From assembly GCF_036014015.1 (NCBI RefSeq), contig NZ_CP107905.1, forward strand, positions 1,054,001 through 1,118,000: 64,000 nt of DNA, given 5' to 3'. The first letter of the stretch is position 1. The number at the start of each line of letters is the position of its first letter. The stretch is from Streptomyces sp. NBC_00457. GTDB taxonomy: Bacteria > Actinomycetota > Actinomycetes > Streptomycetales > Streptomycetaceae. Made by a program: the position numbers and the translations under genes. Below the pieces are notes generated by a model, which did no database searches, was not told the origin of the DNA, and was given only the letters and a program-made list of their open reading frames with translations. This document shows positions 37,733 through 46,340 of the stretch, in pieces.

Positions 37733-37753
37733 ATGACGGAGGTGCCCGTATGA
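37733..37753 (+). CDS. Possible six-residue leader peptide (MTEVPV)
   Basis: ATG 37733 has its own GGAGG. The frame ends in TGA overlapping the amidase ATG as ATGA, and the ribosome site of the amidase lies inside it. The two start regions look like a short tandem duplication (GGAGGTGTCCGAATGAC and GGAGGTGCCCGTATGAC), so it may be an accident of duplication. Confidence 0.35.
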   Translation: MTEVPV

Positions 37754-39174
37754 CGCTCGACCGTGCCGCAAGCCTCACGGAGTCCGCCCGTGCGCTGGCC
37801 GAGGGGGAGATGACGTCGCGGGCCATGGTGACCGAGGCCCTGGCGCGGATCGAGGCGAGCCAGGGATCGCTGAACGCCTTCCGGATCGTACGGGCCGAGG
37901 CCGCGCTCGCCGAGGCGGACGCCGCGGACAAGGAACTGGCGTCCGGGGTGCGCCTGCCGCTGCTCGGGGTGCCGGTGGCGGTGAAGGACGACATGGACGT
38001 GGCGGGGGAACCGACCGCGTTCGGGTGTCCGGGCGAGTTCCCGCCCGTGGTGGAGGACGGTGAGGCGGTACGGCGGCTGCGCGCGGCCGGAGCCGTGATC
38101 GTCGGCAAGACCAACACCTGCGAGCTGGGTCAGTGGCCGTTCACCGAGGGACCGTCCTTCGGCGCGACCCGTAATCCATGGCACCCGGAGCACACCCCGG
38201 GCGGCTCGTCCGGCGGTTCGGCGGCCGCGGTCGCCGCGGGTCTGGTGCCGGCCGCGCTCGGTTCGGACGGCGCCGGTTCGGTGCGGATCCCGGCGTCCTG
38301 GACCCATCTGATCGGCATCAAGCCGCAGCGCGGGCGCATCTCCACCTGGCCGCGCGGCGAGTCGTTCCAGGGCATCACCGTCAACGGCACCCTCGCCCGC
38401 ACGGTCGCCGACGCCGCCCTGCTCCTCGACGCGGCGAGCGGCAACCACGCACACGACCCGCACCGGCCGCCCTCCCTGAACATCTCCGAGGCGGTGGGCC
38501 GCGACCCCGGACGGCTGCGGATCGCGCTCTCCCTGAAGCCGCCCTTCACCGCTCTGCCCGCGCGGCTCCTTCCTGAGGTGCGGGACCGGGTCGTCGAACT
38601 CGCCGAGAAACTGGGCCGGTTGGGGCACACCGTCGAGGAGGCCGACCCGCCGTACGGGCAGATCGGCCTGACCTTCGTCCCCCGCGCGACCGCCGGAATC
38701 GCCGAGCGCGTCCGCGACGTGCCCTTCCCTGGCCTCCTCGACCGGCGCACCCGGGACGCCGCACGCCTCGGCAGGCTGCTGGGCGGGCCCCCGCTGCGTG
38801 CCGCGCGGCGGGCGGAGGCGGTCCTGCACCGCCGTATCGGCGCGTTCTTCACGTCGTACGACGTGATCCTCGCGCCCACGACGGCCGCTCCCCCGCCGCG
38901 CATCGGCTCGATGCTGAACCTCGGCGGCCTGGCCACGGACCGCGCGATGATCGCCGCCTGCCCGTATGCCTGGCCGTGGAACGTGCTGGGCTGGCCCGGC
39001 GTCAACATCCCCGCGGGCTTCACCTCCGGCGGACTGCCGGTCGGCGCACAACTCCTCGGACCGGCCAACAGCGAGCCTCTACTGGTCTCCCTGGCCGCCC
39101 AGTTGGAGGCGGACCTGCGCTGGCACGAGCGGTGGCCGCCGCAGCAGGCCACCGCTGATTCCCCGGCGGCGTAG
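37750..39174 (+). CDS. Amidase-signature family enzyme
   Basis: 474 residues. The catalytic Ser-cisSer-Lys system is intact: lysine in VPVAVKDDMDVAGE (about residue 79), and the GGSSGGSAAAVAAG run (about 152-165) holding both serines. It hydrolyses an amide to acid and ammonia; substrate unknown. GGAGG precedes ATG 37750. The stop codon is TAG: TA belongs to the target of the MITE that follows and G is the first base of that element. Confidence 0.9.
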   Translation: MTLDRAASLTESARALAEGEMTSRAMVTEALARIEASQGSLNAFRIVRAEAALAEADAADKELASGVRLPLLGVPVAVKDDMDVAGEPTAFGCPGEFPPVVEDGEAVRRLRAAGAVIVGKTNTCELGQWPFTEGPSFGATRNPWHPEHTPGGSSGGSAAAVAAGLVPAALGSDGAGSVRIPASWTHLIGIKPQRGRISTWPRGESFQGITVNGTLARTVADAALLLDAASGNHAHDPHRPPSLNISEAVGRDPGRLRIALSLKPPFTALPARLLPEVRDRVVELAEKLGRLGHTVEEADPPYGQIGLTFVPRATAGIAERVRDVPFPGLLDRRTRDAARLGRLLGGPPLRAARRAEAVLHRRIGAFFTSYDVILAPTTAAPPPRIGSMLNLGGLATDRAMIAACPYAWPWNVLGWPGVNIPAGFTSGGLPVGAQLLGPANSEPLLVSLAAQLEADLRWHERWPPQQATADSPAA

Positions 39175-39394
39175 GGCCTGTCCGGCGGATCAGGCCGGCT
39201 GCAAGGAACGGCGCCTCATCAGTGCAGGTGAGCGGGTCCTGGCGCGTGCAGCTGCAAGGCGGAGGAGGGAGTCGACGCGATGGGGGTCCCCCCGCGCGAG
39301 GTTGTTCGAGCGTGGGGGAGTCGGCGACCGACGACAACGCCGCAGATGTGCGTGCCAGGACCCGCGACGCCGGCATGATCCGCCGGACAGGCCC
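39174..39394. mobile_element. 221-bp MITE-like element with 19-bp inverted ends
   Basis: GGGCCTGTCCGGCGGATCA (39174-39192) is the exact reverse complement of 39376-39394. TA flanks both sides (39172-39173 and 39395-39396). Inner sequences are partly inverted too (GGTCCTGGCGCG near 39235 and CGTGCCAGGACC near 39352). No gene is present, so it depends on a transposase elsewhere. It begins inside the amidase stop codon. Confidence 0.85.
39280..39320. repeat. GGGGGTCCCCCC-type palindromic repeat within the MITE
   Basis: Begins ATGGGGGTCCCCCC and ends CGTGGGGGAG, the same design as 4771-4802. It forms the centre of the MITE-like element. Confidence 0.7.
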
Positions 39395-39440
39395 TAAGGG
39401 CGTTCGCCCCATAACGCCGTGACCATGGAGCCCGTACGCT

Positions 39441-39665
39441 GTGACGATGGACGATGCGTCGATGGTCGGGCTCATGGGGCGGGTCACCGGGACGATCGGG
39501 CCCGGGCTGGTCGGCGAGGTGATCGTCCGGGTGCGCGGGGGCGCCGAGCACTTCCTTGCCTACCCGGCCTCCGGGACGGACCGCATCGAGCGGGGCGCGG
39601 TGGTGATGGTCGTGGAGTACCTGCCGCCGAGGACCGTCTACGTCCAGGCGGCGTACGACAGTTGA
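39441..39665 (+). CDS. NfeD-like OB-fold protein
   Basis: 74 residues with no membrane segment. VGLMGRVTGTIGPGLVGEV, FLAYPASG and RGAVVMVVEYLPPRTVYV resemble the C-terminal OB domain of NfeD proteins. NfeD and flotillin genes are usual neighbours, and the flotillin gene follows 119 bases downstream. The start could be ATG 39447. Expected role is partner of the flotillin at membrane microdomains. Confidence 0.7.
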   Translation: MTMDDASMVGLMGRVTGTIGPGLVGEVIVRVRGGAEHFLAYPASGTDRIERGAVVMVVEYLPPRTVYVQAAYDS

Positions 39666-39784
39666 GCCCACACCGGCGCAGGTGGGAACCGTATGCATCA
39701 AGGCTGTGACAAGGATCCGTCAGTGGCTTCACCCTGACCCTGGACAGGCGCACACTCCTCTTCAATCGGTGCCTAAGGGGCACC

Positions 39785-41290
39785 ATGCAAAGGGGGCGAA
39801 TGCCGATGGTTGTCGGCGTCGTTGCGGGGGTGGCGGTTGTCGCCGTCCTCGTTCTGATTGGTCTGTTCAAGATGATGTGGCGCGTCGCGGAACCGAACGA
39901 GGCACTGATCATCTCCGGTTCCAAGCACAGCACCGAGGGCCTCGGGGAGGGCATGGGATTCCGCATCGTCACCGGGCACGGCACGCTGGTGCTGCCCGGG
40001 GTGCAGGCGGTGCGCAAGCTCTCGCTCGACCTGAACGAGACCGAACTGTCCGTTGACTGCGTGACCCACCAGGGCATTCCGCTCCAGTTGCGCGGCGTGG
40101 TCATCTTCAAGGTGGGCGACGACTTCGTTTCGATCGCCAACGCGGCCCGCCGCTTCCTGGACCAGCAGAAGCTGATGGCGGAGCGGGTGCACAACGTGTT
40201 CGCCGGTCATCTGCGGTCCATCGTGGGCGGGTTGACGGTCGAGGACATGATCCGGGACCGGGAGAAACTGACCGGGCAGACCCGGGCCGCGTGCGGCACG
40301 GAGATGGAGAAGCTGGGTCTGATCGTCGACTCGTTGCAGATCCACGAGATCGAGGATCCGACCGGGTACATCAAGAATCTCGCCATGCCGCACGCCGCCG
40401 CCGTGCAGCGGGACGCGCGCATCGCGCAGGCCGAGGCGAACCGGCGTGCCACCGAGGCCGAGCAGCAGGCCGCGGCCCGGATGTCGGAGGCCACCCGGGA
40501 CAGCGAGATCCTCCAGGCCGGCTACCAGGCGGAGCGGGACAAGGCGGCGGCCGAGGCGCGTCAAGCGGGGCCGCTCGCCGATGCCGCGTCCCGCCAGGAA
40601 GTCGTCGTCCAGGAGACGCGGGTCGCCGAGCTGGAGGCGCAACGCCGCGAGCAGCAGCTCCAGGCGGACGTCCGTAAGCCGGCGGACGCTCAGGCGTACG
40701 AGAAGCGCACGATGGCGGAGGCGGAACGCGACGCGCGGATCTCGGCCGCGCAGGCCAAGGCGAAGGAGACGGAGCTGGCGGCTGCCGCCGAGGCCGAGGC
40801 GACGAAGGCCCGGGGCGCCGCTGCCGCCACGGTGACGAAGGCCACCGGTGACGCGGAGGCCGCCGCGGCCCAGGCCAAGGGCCTCGCGGTCGCCGAGGCG
40901 ACGCGGGCGAAGGGCCTCGCCGAGGCGGAGACCATCAAGGCGCGGGCCGCCGCGCTCGCGGAGAACCAGGAGGCCGTGGTCGCCCAGCAACTCGCCGAGA
41001 ACTGGCCGGAGATCGTGAAGGCGGGAGCGAGCGCCTTCGGCAGTGTCGACAACATGGTGGTGCTCAACGGCGCCGACGGTATGGCCGACATGCTGGCCAA
41101 GGCACTCACGATGGGCGGCACGGGGCTGGGGCTGGCCCGGCAGCTGCTGGCGTCCATGAACCAGAACGGGCAGAACCCGAACGGGACGTCGACGCCGGAC
41201 GGGCCGGTGACGCTGGACGGGCCGGTGACGCTGGACGGGCCGGTGAAACGGCCCGTTCAGCAGGTGCCGGTGGAGAAGGCCGGGAACTGA
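39785..41290 (+). CDS. SPFH-domain flotillin-like protein
   Basis: 501 residues. A membrane helix (about 7-28) is followed by the SPFH/Band 7 domain (35-190) and a long Ala/Glu-rich coiled coil (200-400) with EAEATKARG and AEATRAKGLAEAE repeats, then a flotillin tail. The last 50 residues include an exact tandem repeat, GPVTLDGPVTLDGPV, encoded by 15-base units near 41207. It scaffolds membrane microdomains. ATG 39785 has AAGGGG upstream. Confidence 0.9.
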   Translation: MQRGRMPMVVGVVAGVAVVAVLVLIGLFKMMWRVAEPNEALIISGSKHSTEGLGEGMGFRIVTGHGTLVLPGVQAVRKLSLDLNETELSVDCVTHQGIPLQLRGVVIFKVGDDFVSIANAARRFLDQQKLMAERVHNVFAGHLRSIVGGLTVEDMIRDREKLTGQTRAACGTEMEKLGLIVDSLQIHEIEDPTGYIKNLAMPHAAAVQRDARIAQAEANRRATEAEQQAAARMSEATRDSEILQAGYQAERDKAAAEARQAGPLADAASRQEVVVQETRVAELEAQRREQQLQADVRKPADAQAYEKRTMAEAERDARISAAQAKAKETELAAAAEAEATKARGAAAATVTKATGDAEAAAAQAKGLAVAEATRAKGLAEAETIKARAAALAENQEAVVAQQLAENWPEIVKAGASAFGSVDNMVVLNGADGMADMLAKALTMGGTGLGLARQLLASMNQNGQNPNGTSTPDGPVTLDGPVTLDGPVKRPVQQVPVEKAGN

Positions 41291-41296
41291 CCGACC

Positions 41297-41322
41297 GCGG
41301 GCCCTCGTTGCCGGGGGCCCGC
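41297..41322. terminator. Terminator after the flotillin gene
   Basis: GCGGGCCC (41297-41304) pairs with GGGCCCGC (41315-41322) seven bases after the stop codon. Confidence 0.6.
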
Positions 41323-41336
41323 ACTCACCCTCTACT

Positions 41337-41789
41337 GTGAGCCTGGTGAGCGCACCCACCGATGACATCCCCGGCCGCTACGGTCCCACCGCCACCATCG
41401 AGGCCGACCCCCGCGAGGTCGGCCGGGTGCGCACCGAGTACTCGCCCGCGCACGACGGCGACCCCGATCCCGGGGAGATCGTCTGGACATGGGTGCCGTA
41501 CGAAGAGAACGACGGGCGGGGCAAGGACCGGCCCGTTCTCGTGGTCGCCCGCGAGGCCGCCGGGACGTTTCTCGCCGTGCAGTTGTCCAGCAAGCGGCAT
41601 GACGGCGACCGTGAGTGGGTGCCGATCGGGAACGGGCCGTGGGACAAGTCGGGGCGCGACTCGTGGGTCGACGTCGACCGGGTGCTGCGGCTGCACGAGG
41701 AGGGTATGCGGCGGGAGGCGTGCGCGTTGGACCGGATGCGGTTCAATCTCGTGGTGCACCGGCTGCGGTTGCGGTACGGATGGGCGTGA
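41337..41789 (+). CDS. PemK/MazF-like family protein
   Basis: 150 residues. GEIVWTWVPYEENDGRGKDRPVLVVAR and LAVQLSSKRHDG match the PemK/MazF barrel, whose canonical members cleave RNA. No antitoxin gene is adjacent, and the long acidic N-terminus is atypical, so action as a growth-arresting toxin is doubtful. It may be a stand-alone member of the fold. GTG 41337 has no ribosome site and could be leaderless; GTG 41346 is an alternative. It converges on the PARG-like gene. Confidence 0.75.
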   Translation: MSLVSAPTDDIPGRYGPTATIEADPREVGRVRTEYSPAHDGDPDPGEIVWTWVPYEENDGRGKDRPVLVVAREAAGTFLAVQLSSKRHDGDREWVPIGNGPWDKSGRDSWVDVDRVLRLHEEGMRREACALDRMRFNLVVHRLRLRYGWA

Positions 41790-41815
41790 CGCTTCACACT
41801 GCGGGCCGGTGGGGG

Positions 41816-41850
41816 CTGGTCGCGCAGTTCCCCGCGCCCCTTGAGGGCGC
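41816..41850. terminator. Repeat-type terminator between convergent genes
   Basis: GCGCCC (41834-41839) pairs with GGGCGC (41845-41850). The leading GTCGCGCAGTTCCCCGCGCC is also found at 57603-57622. It ends both the MazF-like and PARG-like transcripts. Confidence 0.7.
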
Positions 41851-42654
41851 TCAAGCAAAGGCCAGCTCAAATGCGCCGCGGGTTGTCGCCTGCGTCTCGC
41901 GGTCCAGGACCGCGAAGGTGACGTGGTCGAACTGGCCCTCGAACCGCCCTTCGACCAGCAGCCCTCGAAACGCCCCCGCCACCTGCGCCGGGTCGTTGCG
42001 GAACACCCCGCAGCCCCAGGCCCCCAGCACCAGCCGCCGGTAGCCCTGGGCCGCCGCGACCTCCAGCACCCGCTCGGCGCGTACCGCGACAGCGCCCGGC
42101 AACTCGGCGGCGCGCTCCGGCACCGTACGCAGCACCACCCCCGCATTCGGTGCCGCCGCCGTCAGGAATCCGGCGGTGTACGGCTCGTCCAGCAGGTGGC
42201 CGTGGTCGTCGCGGAAGACGGGTACGGCCGGTGAGTGGATGACACGGTCCGTGTAGAAGACGTCGCGGTGGGCGCGGTGGTGGTCGTAGAACTCCCGCAC
42301 CCCGACCAGGCACGTGTACAGCGCGGAGGCCCGGCACAGGGCCTCCTCCTGGGCCTGCGCGCCGTTGAGGAAGCCGCCGCCGGGATTGCGGGCCGAGGCG
42401 AAGTTCAGGACGGCCGTACCGGGGCCGAGCCGGCGGGCCGCCGCCAGGCTGCTCTCGCCGGTGACCTCGAAGAACGTGTCCGACGAAGGCGTCGCAGTCA
42501 CCGGCACCGGGTCCGGGCCGTACATCCGCGTGCCGGACCGGGCGGCCTCGATCGCCGCCGCGAGGGACACCTCGCTGCCGTCGGAGGCGCGGTACGCGCC
42601 GGCCGCCACGATCTGCTCTGTCTCCCGTGCGATGTCACGGAGGCGCGCGCTCAT
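41851..42654 (-). CDS. Bacterial-type PARG (TIGR02452) macrodomain-like hydrolase
   Basis: 267 residues. The PARG signature GGG-x7-QEE is present as GGGFLNGAQAQEE (92-104), and the loop GAWGCGVFRNDP (about 222-233) is the phosphate-binding turn of this fold. It is expected to remove ADP-ribose polymers or ADP-ribosyl groups. ATG 42654 begins the family core and GGGGGTGG lies upstream. No ADP-ribosyltransferase gene is adjacent. It is close to the MazF-like gene but on the opposite strand. Confidence 0.88.
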   Translation of the reverse strand: MSARLRDIARETEQIVAAGAYRASDGSEVSLAAAIEAARSGTRMYGPDPVPVTATPSSDTFFEVTGESSLAAARRLGPGTAVLNFASARNPGGGFLNGAQAQEEALCRASALYTCLVGVREFYDHHRAHRDVFYTDRVIHSPAVPVFRDDHGHLLDEPYTAGFLTAAAPNAGVVLRTVPERAAELPGAVAVRAERVLEVAAAQGYRRLVLGAWGCGVFRNDPAQVAGAFRGLLVEGRFEGQFDHVTFAVLDRETQATTRGAFELAFA

Positions 42655-42934
42655 GGCGCCACCCCCGTAGGCGTCATGACCGCGCGTCCCGCGCGCTCCC
42701 CCGTCGTGCTCATGCAGGCATCGTGAGCGATGCTGGTCATGGGGTGCAACAGAGTTTTGCGCCCCCGGAAAACACGCGGACAAGCACTCGGGGCGCGAAG
42801 GTTACGGGCCCCGAACGTGCCGGTACGCACTCTTGTGCGAAGCGACGCGAGGGTCTTGGGTGGATCGGTGTGCCGCCTCCGGCCTACCCGGAAGCCGGGC
42901 CGGCGGCATGGTGGAATCTCAGGAGGATCCCGAC

Positions 42935-44248
42935 ATGTCCGATTCGGCAAGTGGTTGTACGAAGCCTCGTACATCCATCTCCGAAGCCGAGGTCGAAGCG
43001 CTCGTCCGCGGCATCTGCTTCAAGACCGGCCCGCCTCGCACCCTCGGGGTCGAAGTGGAATGGCTCGTCCACGAGCTGCGGACACCGCAGCTCCCCGTGA
43101 CACCCGAACGACTCGCGGCGGCCTACGCCGCACTGCGTACCGTGCCCCTGAGGTCGGCGCTCACCGTCGAGCCCGGCGGCCAGCTGGAGCTCAGCTCGCT
43201 GCCTGCCACCTCCCTGATGGAGTGCATCGGTACCGTCTCCGCCGACCTCGACGCCGTCCGCACGGTGCTCGCCGGGAGCGATCTCGGCCTCGTCGGTGTC
43301 GGCCAGGATCCCTGGCACTCGCCCCGCCGGTTCCTCCAAGAACCGCGCTACGAGGCCATGGAGACCTATTTCGACCGCACCGGCCCGGCCGGCCGCGCCA
43401 TGATGTGCACCTCGGCATCGGTGCAGGTCTGCCTGGACGCGGGATACGAGGAGCCCGGCCCCCTCGGGCACGGGCGGCGCTGGTGGCTGGCGCATCAGCT
43501 GGGCGCGGTGCTCCTCGCCGCGTTCGCCAACTCCCCGCTCGCCGCACGGCAGCCCACCGGCTGGCGCTCCAGCCGGCAGCTGCAGTGGGTCGAGATCGGC
43601 GCGGGTCGCGCGGGCGCGCCCCCGCTGGACGGGGACCCGCGTGCCACCTGGGCCCGGCATGTGCTGGACGCGCCGGTGATGTGCGTACGGCAGGACGGCG
43701 GCCCGTGGGACGTCCCGGACGGGCTGACCTTCCGGGAGTGGACCAGGTCGGCCGTGCGCCGGCGGCCGACGCAGGAGGATCTCGACTACCACCTCACGAC
43801 CCTGTTCCCGCCGGTCAGACCGCGTGGTCATCTGGAGCTGCGCATGATCGACGCGCAGCCCGGCGAGGACGGGTGGATCGTGCCGCTCGCCGTGACGGCG
43901 GCCCTCTTCGACGACGCGGAGGCCGCCGAGACCGCCTACCGGACCGTGAAACCGCTGGCCGAGCGCGCCCTGGCGGTGCCCGCGCCGCACAATCCGCTCT
44001 GGCTCGACGCCGCCCGGCACGGGCTGTCCGACCCCGAGCTGCACGAGGCGGCTCTCGCCTGCTTCACGGCCGCGCTGGACGCCCTGCCCCGGCTCGGCGC
44101 CACCACCCAGGTCACGGACGCCGTCCGGGCGTACCGGGACCGCTATGTCATCAAGGGCCGCTGTCCGGCCGACGACTTCTTGGACGGGTTGAACGACACG
44201 AGCGGCCCCTCGCACGGGCCCTCACACGGGAAGGACATCCGCACATGA
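42935..44248 (+). CDS. egtA: Glutamate-cysteine ligase EgtA
   Basis: 437 residues of the GCS2 family. LGVEVEWLVHE (about 38-48), SALTVEPGGQLELSSLP (about 77-93) and FREWTRSAVRRRPTQED fit EgtA. It makes gamma-glutamylcysteine, the sulfur donor for ergothioneine. ATG 42935 has AGGAGG; the upstream ATG 42908 has no such site. Overlap with egtB is ATGA. First gene of the four-gene operon. Confidence 0.93.
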   Translation: MSDSASGCTKPRTSISEAEVEALVRGICFKTGPPRTLGVEVEWLVHELRTPQLPVTPERLAAAYAALRTVPLRSALTVEPGGQLELSSLPATSLMECIGTVSADLDAVRTVLAGSDLGLVGVGQDPWHSPRRFLQEPRYEAMETYFDRTGPAGRAMMCTSASVQVCLDAGYEEPGPLGHGRRWWLAHQLGAVLLAAFANSPLAARQPTGWRSSRQLQWVEIGAGRAGAPPLDGDPRATWARHVLDAPVMCVRQDGGPWDVPDGLTFREWTRSAVRRRPTQEDLDYHLTTLFPPVRPRGHLELRMIDAQPGEDGWIVPLAVTAALFDDAEAAETAYRTVKPLAERALAVPAPHNPLWLDAARHGLSDPELHEAALACFTAALDALPRLGATTQVTDAVRAYRDRYVIKGRCPADDFLDGLNDTSGPSHGPSHGKDIRT

Positions 44249-45555
44249 CCGCCCCCGAAGAAGACAAGCTCCGGGAGCAGGCGCTGGCCACTCTCACCAC
44301 GGCCCGCGACCGCACCACGCTCCTCACCTCCTGTGTCGAGGACCCCGACCTCACCGCGCAGCACTCACCGCTGATGTCCCCGCTGGTGTGGGACCTCGCC
44401 CACATCGGCAACCAGGAGGAACAGTGGCTGCTGCGGACCGTCGCCGGGCGGGAGGCGATGCGGCCCGAGATCGACGGCCTGTACGACGCCTTCGAGCACC
44501 CGCGCGCCGAGCGCCCCTCGCTGCCGCTGCTGCCGCCCGACGAGGCCCGGCGGTACGCGTCGGAGGTGCGCGGGCGGGTCATGGACGTGCTGGAGAGCAC
44601 CGCGTTCCACGGGACGCGGCTCACGGAGGCCGGGTTCGCCTTCGGGATGATCGCCCAGCATGAACAGCAGCACGACGAGACGATGCTGATCACCCATCAG
44701 CTCCGCAAGGGCCCGCAGGCGCTCACCGCTCCGGACCCTGAGCCCGTTCCGCTGTTCACCGGTCCGGCCGAAGTCCTGGTCCCCGGCGGCCCGTTCACCA
44801 TGGGCACCTCCACCGAGCCCTGGGCCCTGGACAACGAACGTCCCGCGCACCGGCGCGAGGTGGCGCCCTTCTACATCGACACGACGCCGGTGACGAACGG
44901 CGCCTACCAGGCGTTCATCGAGGACGGCGGCTACGACGACCCGCGCTGGTGGACGTCCGAGGGCTGGGCGCACATCCGCAAGAACTCCGTCACCGCGCCG
45001 CTGTACTGGAACCGCGACGGCAAGCAGTGGCTGCGCCGCCGCTTCGGCGTGACCGAGGTCGTACCGCCCGACGAGCCGGTGCTGCACGTGTGCTGGTACG
45101 AGGCCGACGCCTACGCCCGCTGGGCCGGGCGCCGGCTGCCCACCGAGGCGGAGTGGGAGAAGGCCGCCCGGCACGACCCGGCCGGCGACCGCTCGATGCG
45201 CTACCCGTGGGGCGACGCCGATCCGGCGCCGGAACACGCCAACCTCGGCCAGCGGCACCTTCGCCCGGCCCCGGCGGGCAGCTATCCGGAGGGCGAATCG
45301 CCGTTGGGCGTACGGCAGTTGATCGGTGACGTGTGGGAGTGGACGGCGAGCGACTTCCTGCCGTACCCGGGGTTCCAGGCGTTCCCGTACAAGGAGTACT
45401 CGGAGGTGTTCTTCGGCCCCGAGTACAAGGTGCTGCGCGGCGGCGCGTTCGCCGTGGACGCGGTCGCGTGCCGGGGCACCTTCCGCAACTGGGACTATCC
45501 GATCCGGCGGCAGATCTTCTCCGGCTTCCGCACGGCCCGCTCGGGGGACGTCTGA
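44245..45555 (+). CDS. egtB: Ergothioneine sulfoxide synthase EgtB
   Basis: 436 residues. The DinB-like domain has the iron ligands H53 and H139-x3-H143-x-E145 (QHEQQHDETM), and the formylglycine-generating-enzyme-like domain follows (GGPFTMGTS through GFRTARSGD). It joins gamma-glutamylcysteine to hercynine with oxygen. It overlaps egtA and its TGA overlaps the egtC ATG (TGATG). Confidence 0.96.
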   Translation: MTAPEEDKLREQALATLTTARDRTTLLTSCVEDPDLTAQHSPLMSPLVWDLAHIGNQEEQWLLRTVAGREAMRPEIDGLYDAFEHPRAERPSLPLLPPDEARRYASEVRGRVMDVLESTAFHGTRLTEAGFAFGMIAQHEQQHDETMLITHQLRKGPQALTAPDPEPVPLFTGPAEVLVPGGPFTMGTSTEPWALDNERPAHRREVAPFYIDTTPVTNGAYQAFIEDGGYDDPRWWTSEGWAHIRKNSVTAPLYWNRDGKQWLRRRFGVTEVVPPDEPVLHVCWYEADAYARWAGRRLPTEAEWEKAARHDPAGDRSMRYPWGDADPAPEHANLGQRHLRPAPAGSYPEGESPLGVRQLIGDVWEWTASDFLPYPGFQAFPYKEYSEVFFGPEYKVLRGGAFAVDAVACRGTFRNWDYPIRRQIFSGFRTARSGDV

Positions 45556-46340
45556 TGTGCCGTCACCTGGCGTACGTCGGCCCGCTGTTGCCGGTGCGCC
45601 GACTGCTGGTGGAGCCGCCGCACGGCCTGTACCAGCAGTCGTGGGCGCCCCGGCGGCAGCGGTACGGCACCGTCAACGCCGATGGTTTCGGCGTCGGTTG
45701 GTACGCGGAGGGGGACCCGGTGCCGGCGCGTTACCGCCGTGCCGGGCCCATCTGGGCGGACCTGTCCTTCGCGGACCTCGCCCGGGTCGTCCGTACGACG
45801 GCGCTGCTCGCCGCCGTGCGGGACGCGACCGAGGCGGGCGCGGACGGGGAGGCCGCGGCGGCACCGTTCGCCGCGGACCGGTGGCTGTTCAGCCACAACG
45901 GCGCCGTCAAGGGCTGGCCCGGCTCGCTCGCCCCGCTCGCCCGGCAACTGCCCGCGGCCGACCTGCTGTCGCTGGAGGCCCGCTGCGACTCGGCACTCGT
46001 CTGGGCCGTGGTACTGAACCGGCTGCGCACCGGCGACGACGCGGGCCAGGCGCTAGCCGACACCGTCACGGAGGTCGCCGCGGCGGCCCCGGGCTCCCGG
46101 CTCAACCTGCTCATCACGGACGGCGCGACGATCGCCGCGACGGCCTGGGGCGACACCCTCTGGTACCTCCCGGGCCCCGGCACGGTCGTGGCCTCCGAGC
46201 CCTACGACGACGACCCGCGCTGGCAGGAGGTCCCCGACCGCACCCTCCTCACGGCGAGCCGCACCGACGTGCTGCTCACCCCGCTCAAGGACCCCACCGG
46301 CGACATGGCAACGGCACCACCGAAGGAGCCCCGTACGTGA
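45555..46340 (+). CDS. egtC: Gamma-glutamyl hercynylcysteine sulfoxide hydrolase EgtC
   Basis: 261 residues of the class II glutamine amidotransferase fold. It starts MCRHLAYVG, so Cys2 is the nucleophile; FSHNGAVKGWPG follows the expected strand. It removes the glutamate from the EgtB product. It overlaps egtB by TGATG and egtD by GTGA. Confidence 0.95.
   Translation: MCRHLAYVGPLLPVRRLLVEPPHGLYQQSWAPRRQRYGTVNADGFGVGWYAEGDPVPARYRRAGPIWADLSFADLARVVRTTALLAAVRDATEAGADGEAAAAPFAADRWLFSHNGAVKGWPGSLAPLARQLPAADLLSLEARCDSALVWAVVLNRLRTGDDAGQALADTVTEVAAAAPGSRLNLLITDGATIAATAWGDTLWYLPGPGTVVASEPYDDDPRWQEVPDRTLLTASRTDVLLTPLKDPTGDMATAPPKEPRT

Noticed and set aside
42730..44244. Long frame upstream of egtB
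   Set aside because: It is the shadow of egtA. EgtB begins at ATG 44245, overlapping the egtA stop.
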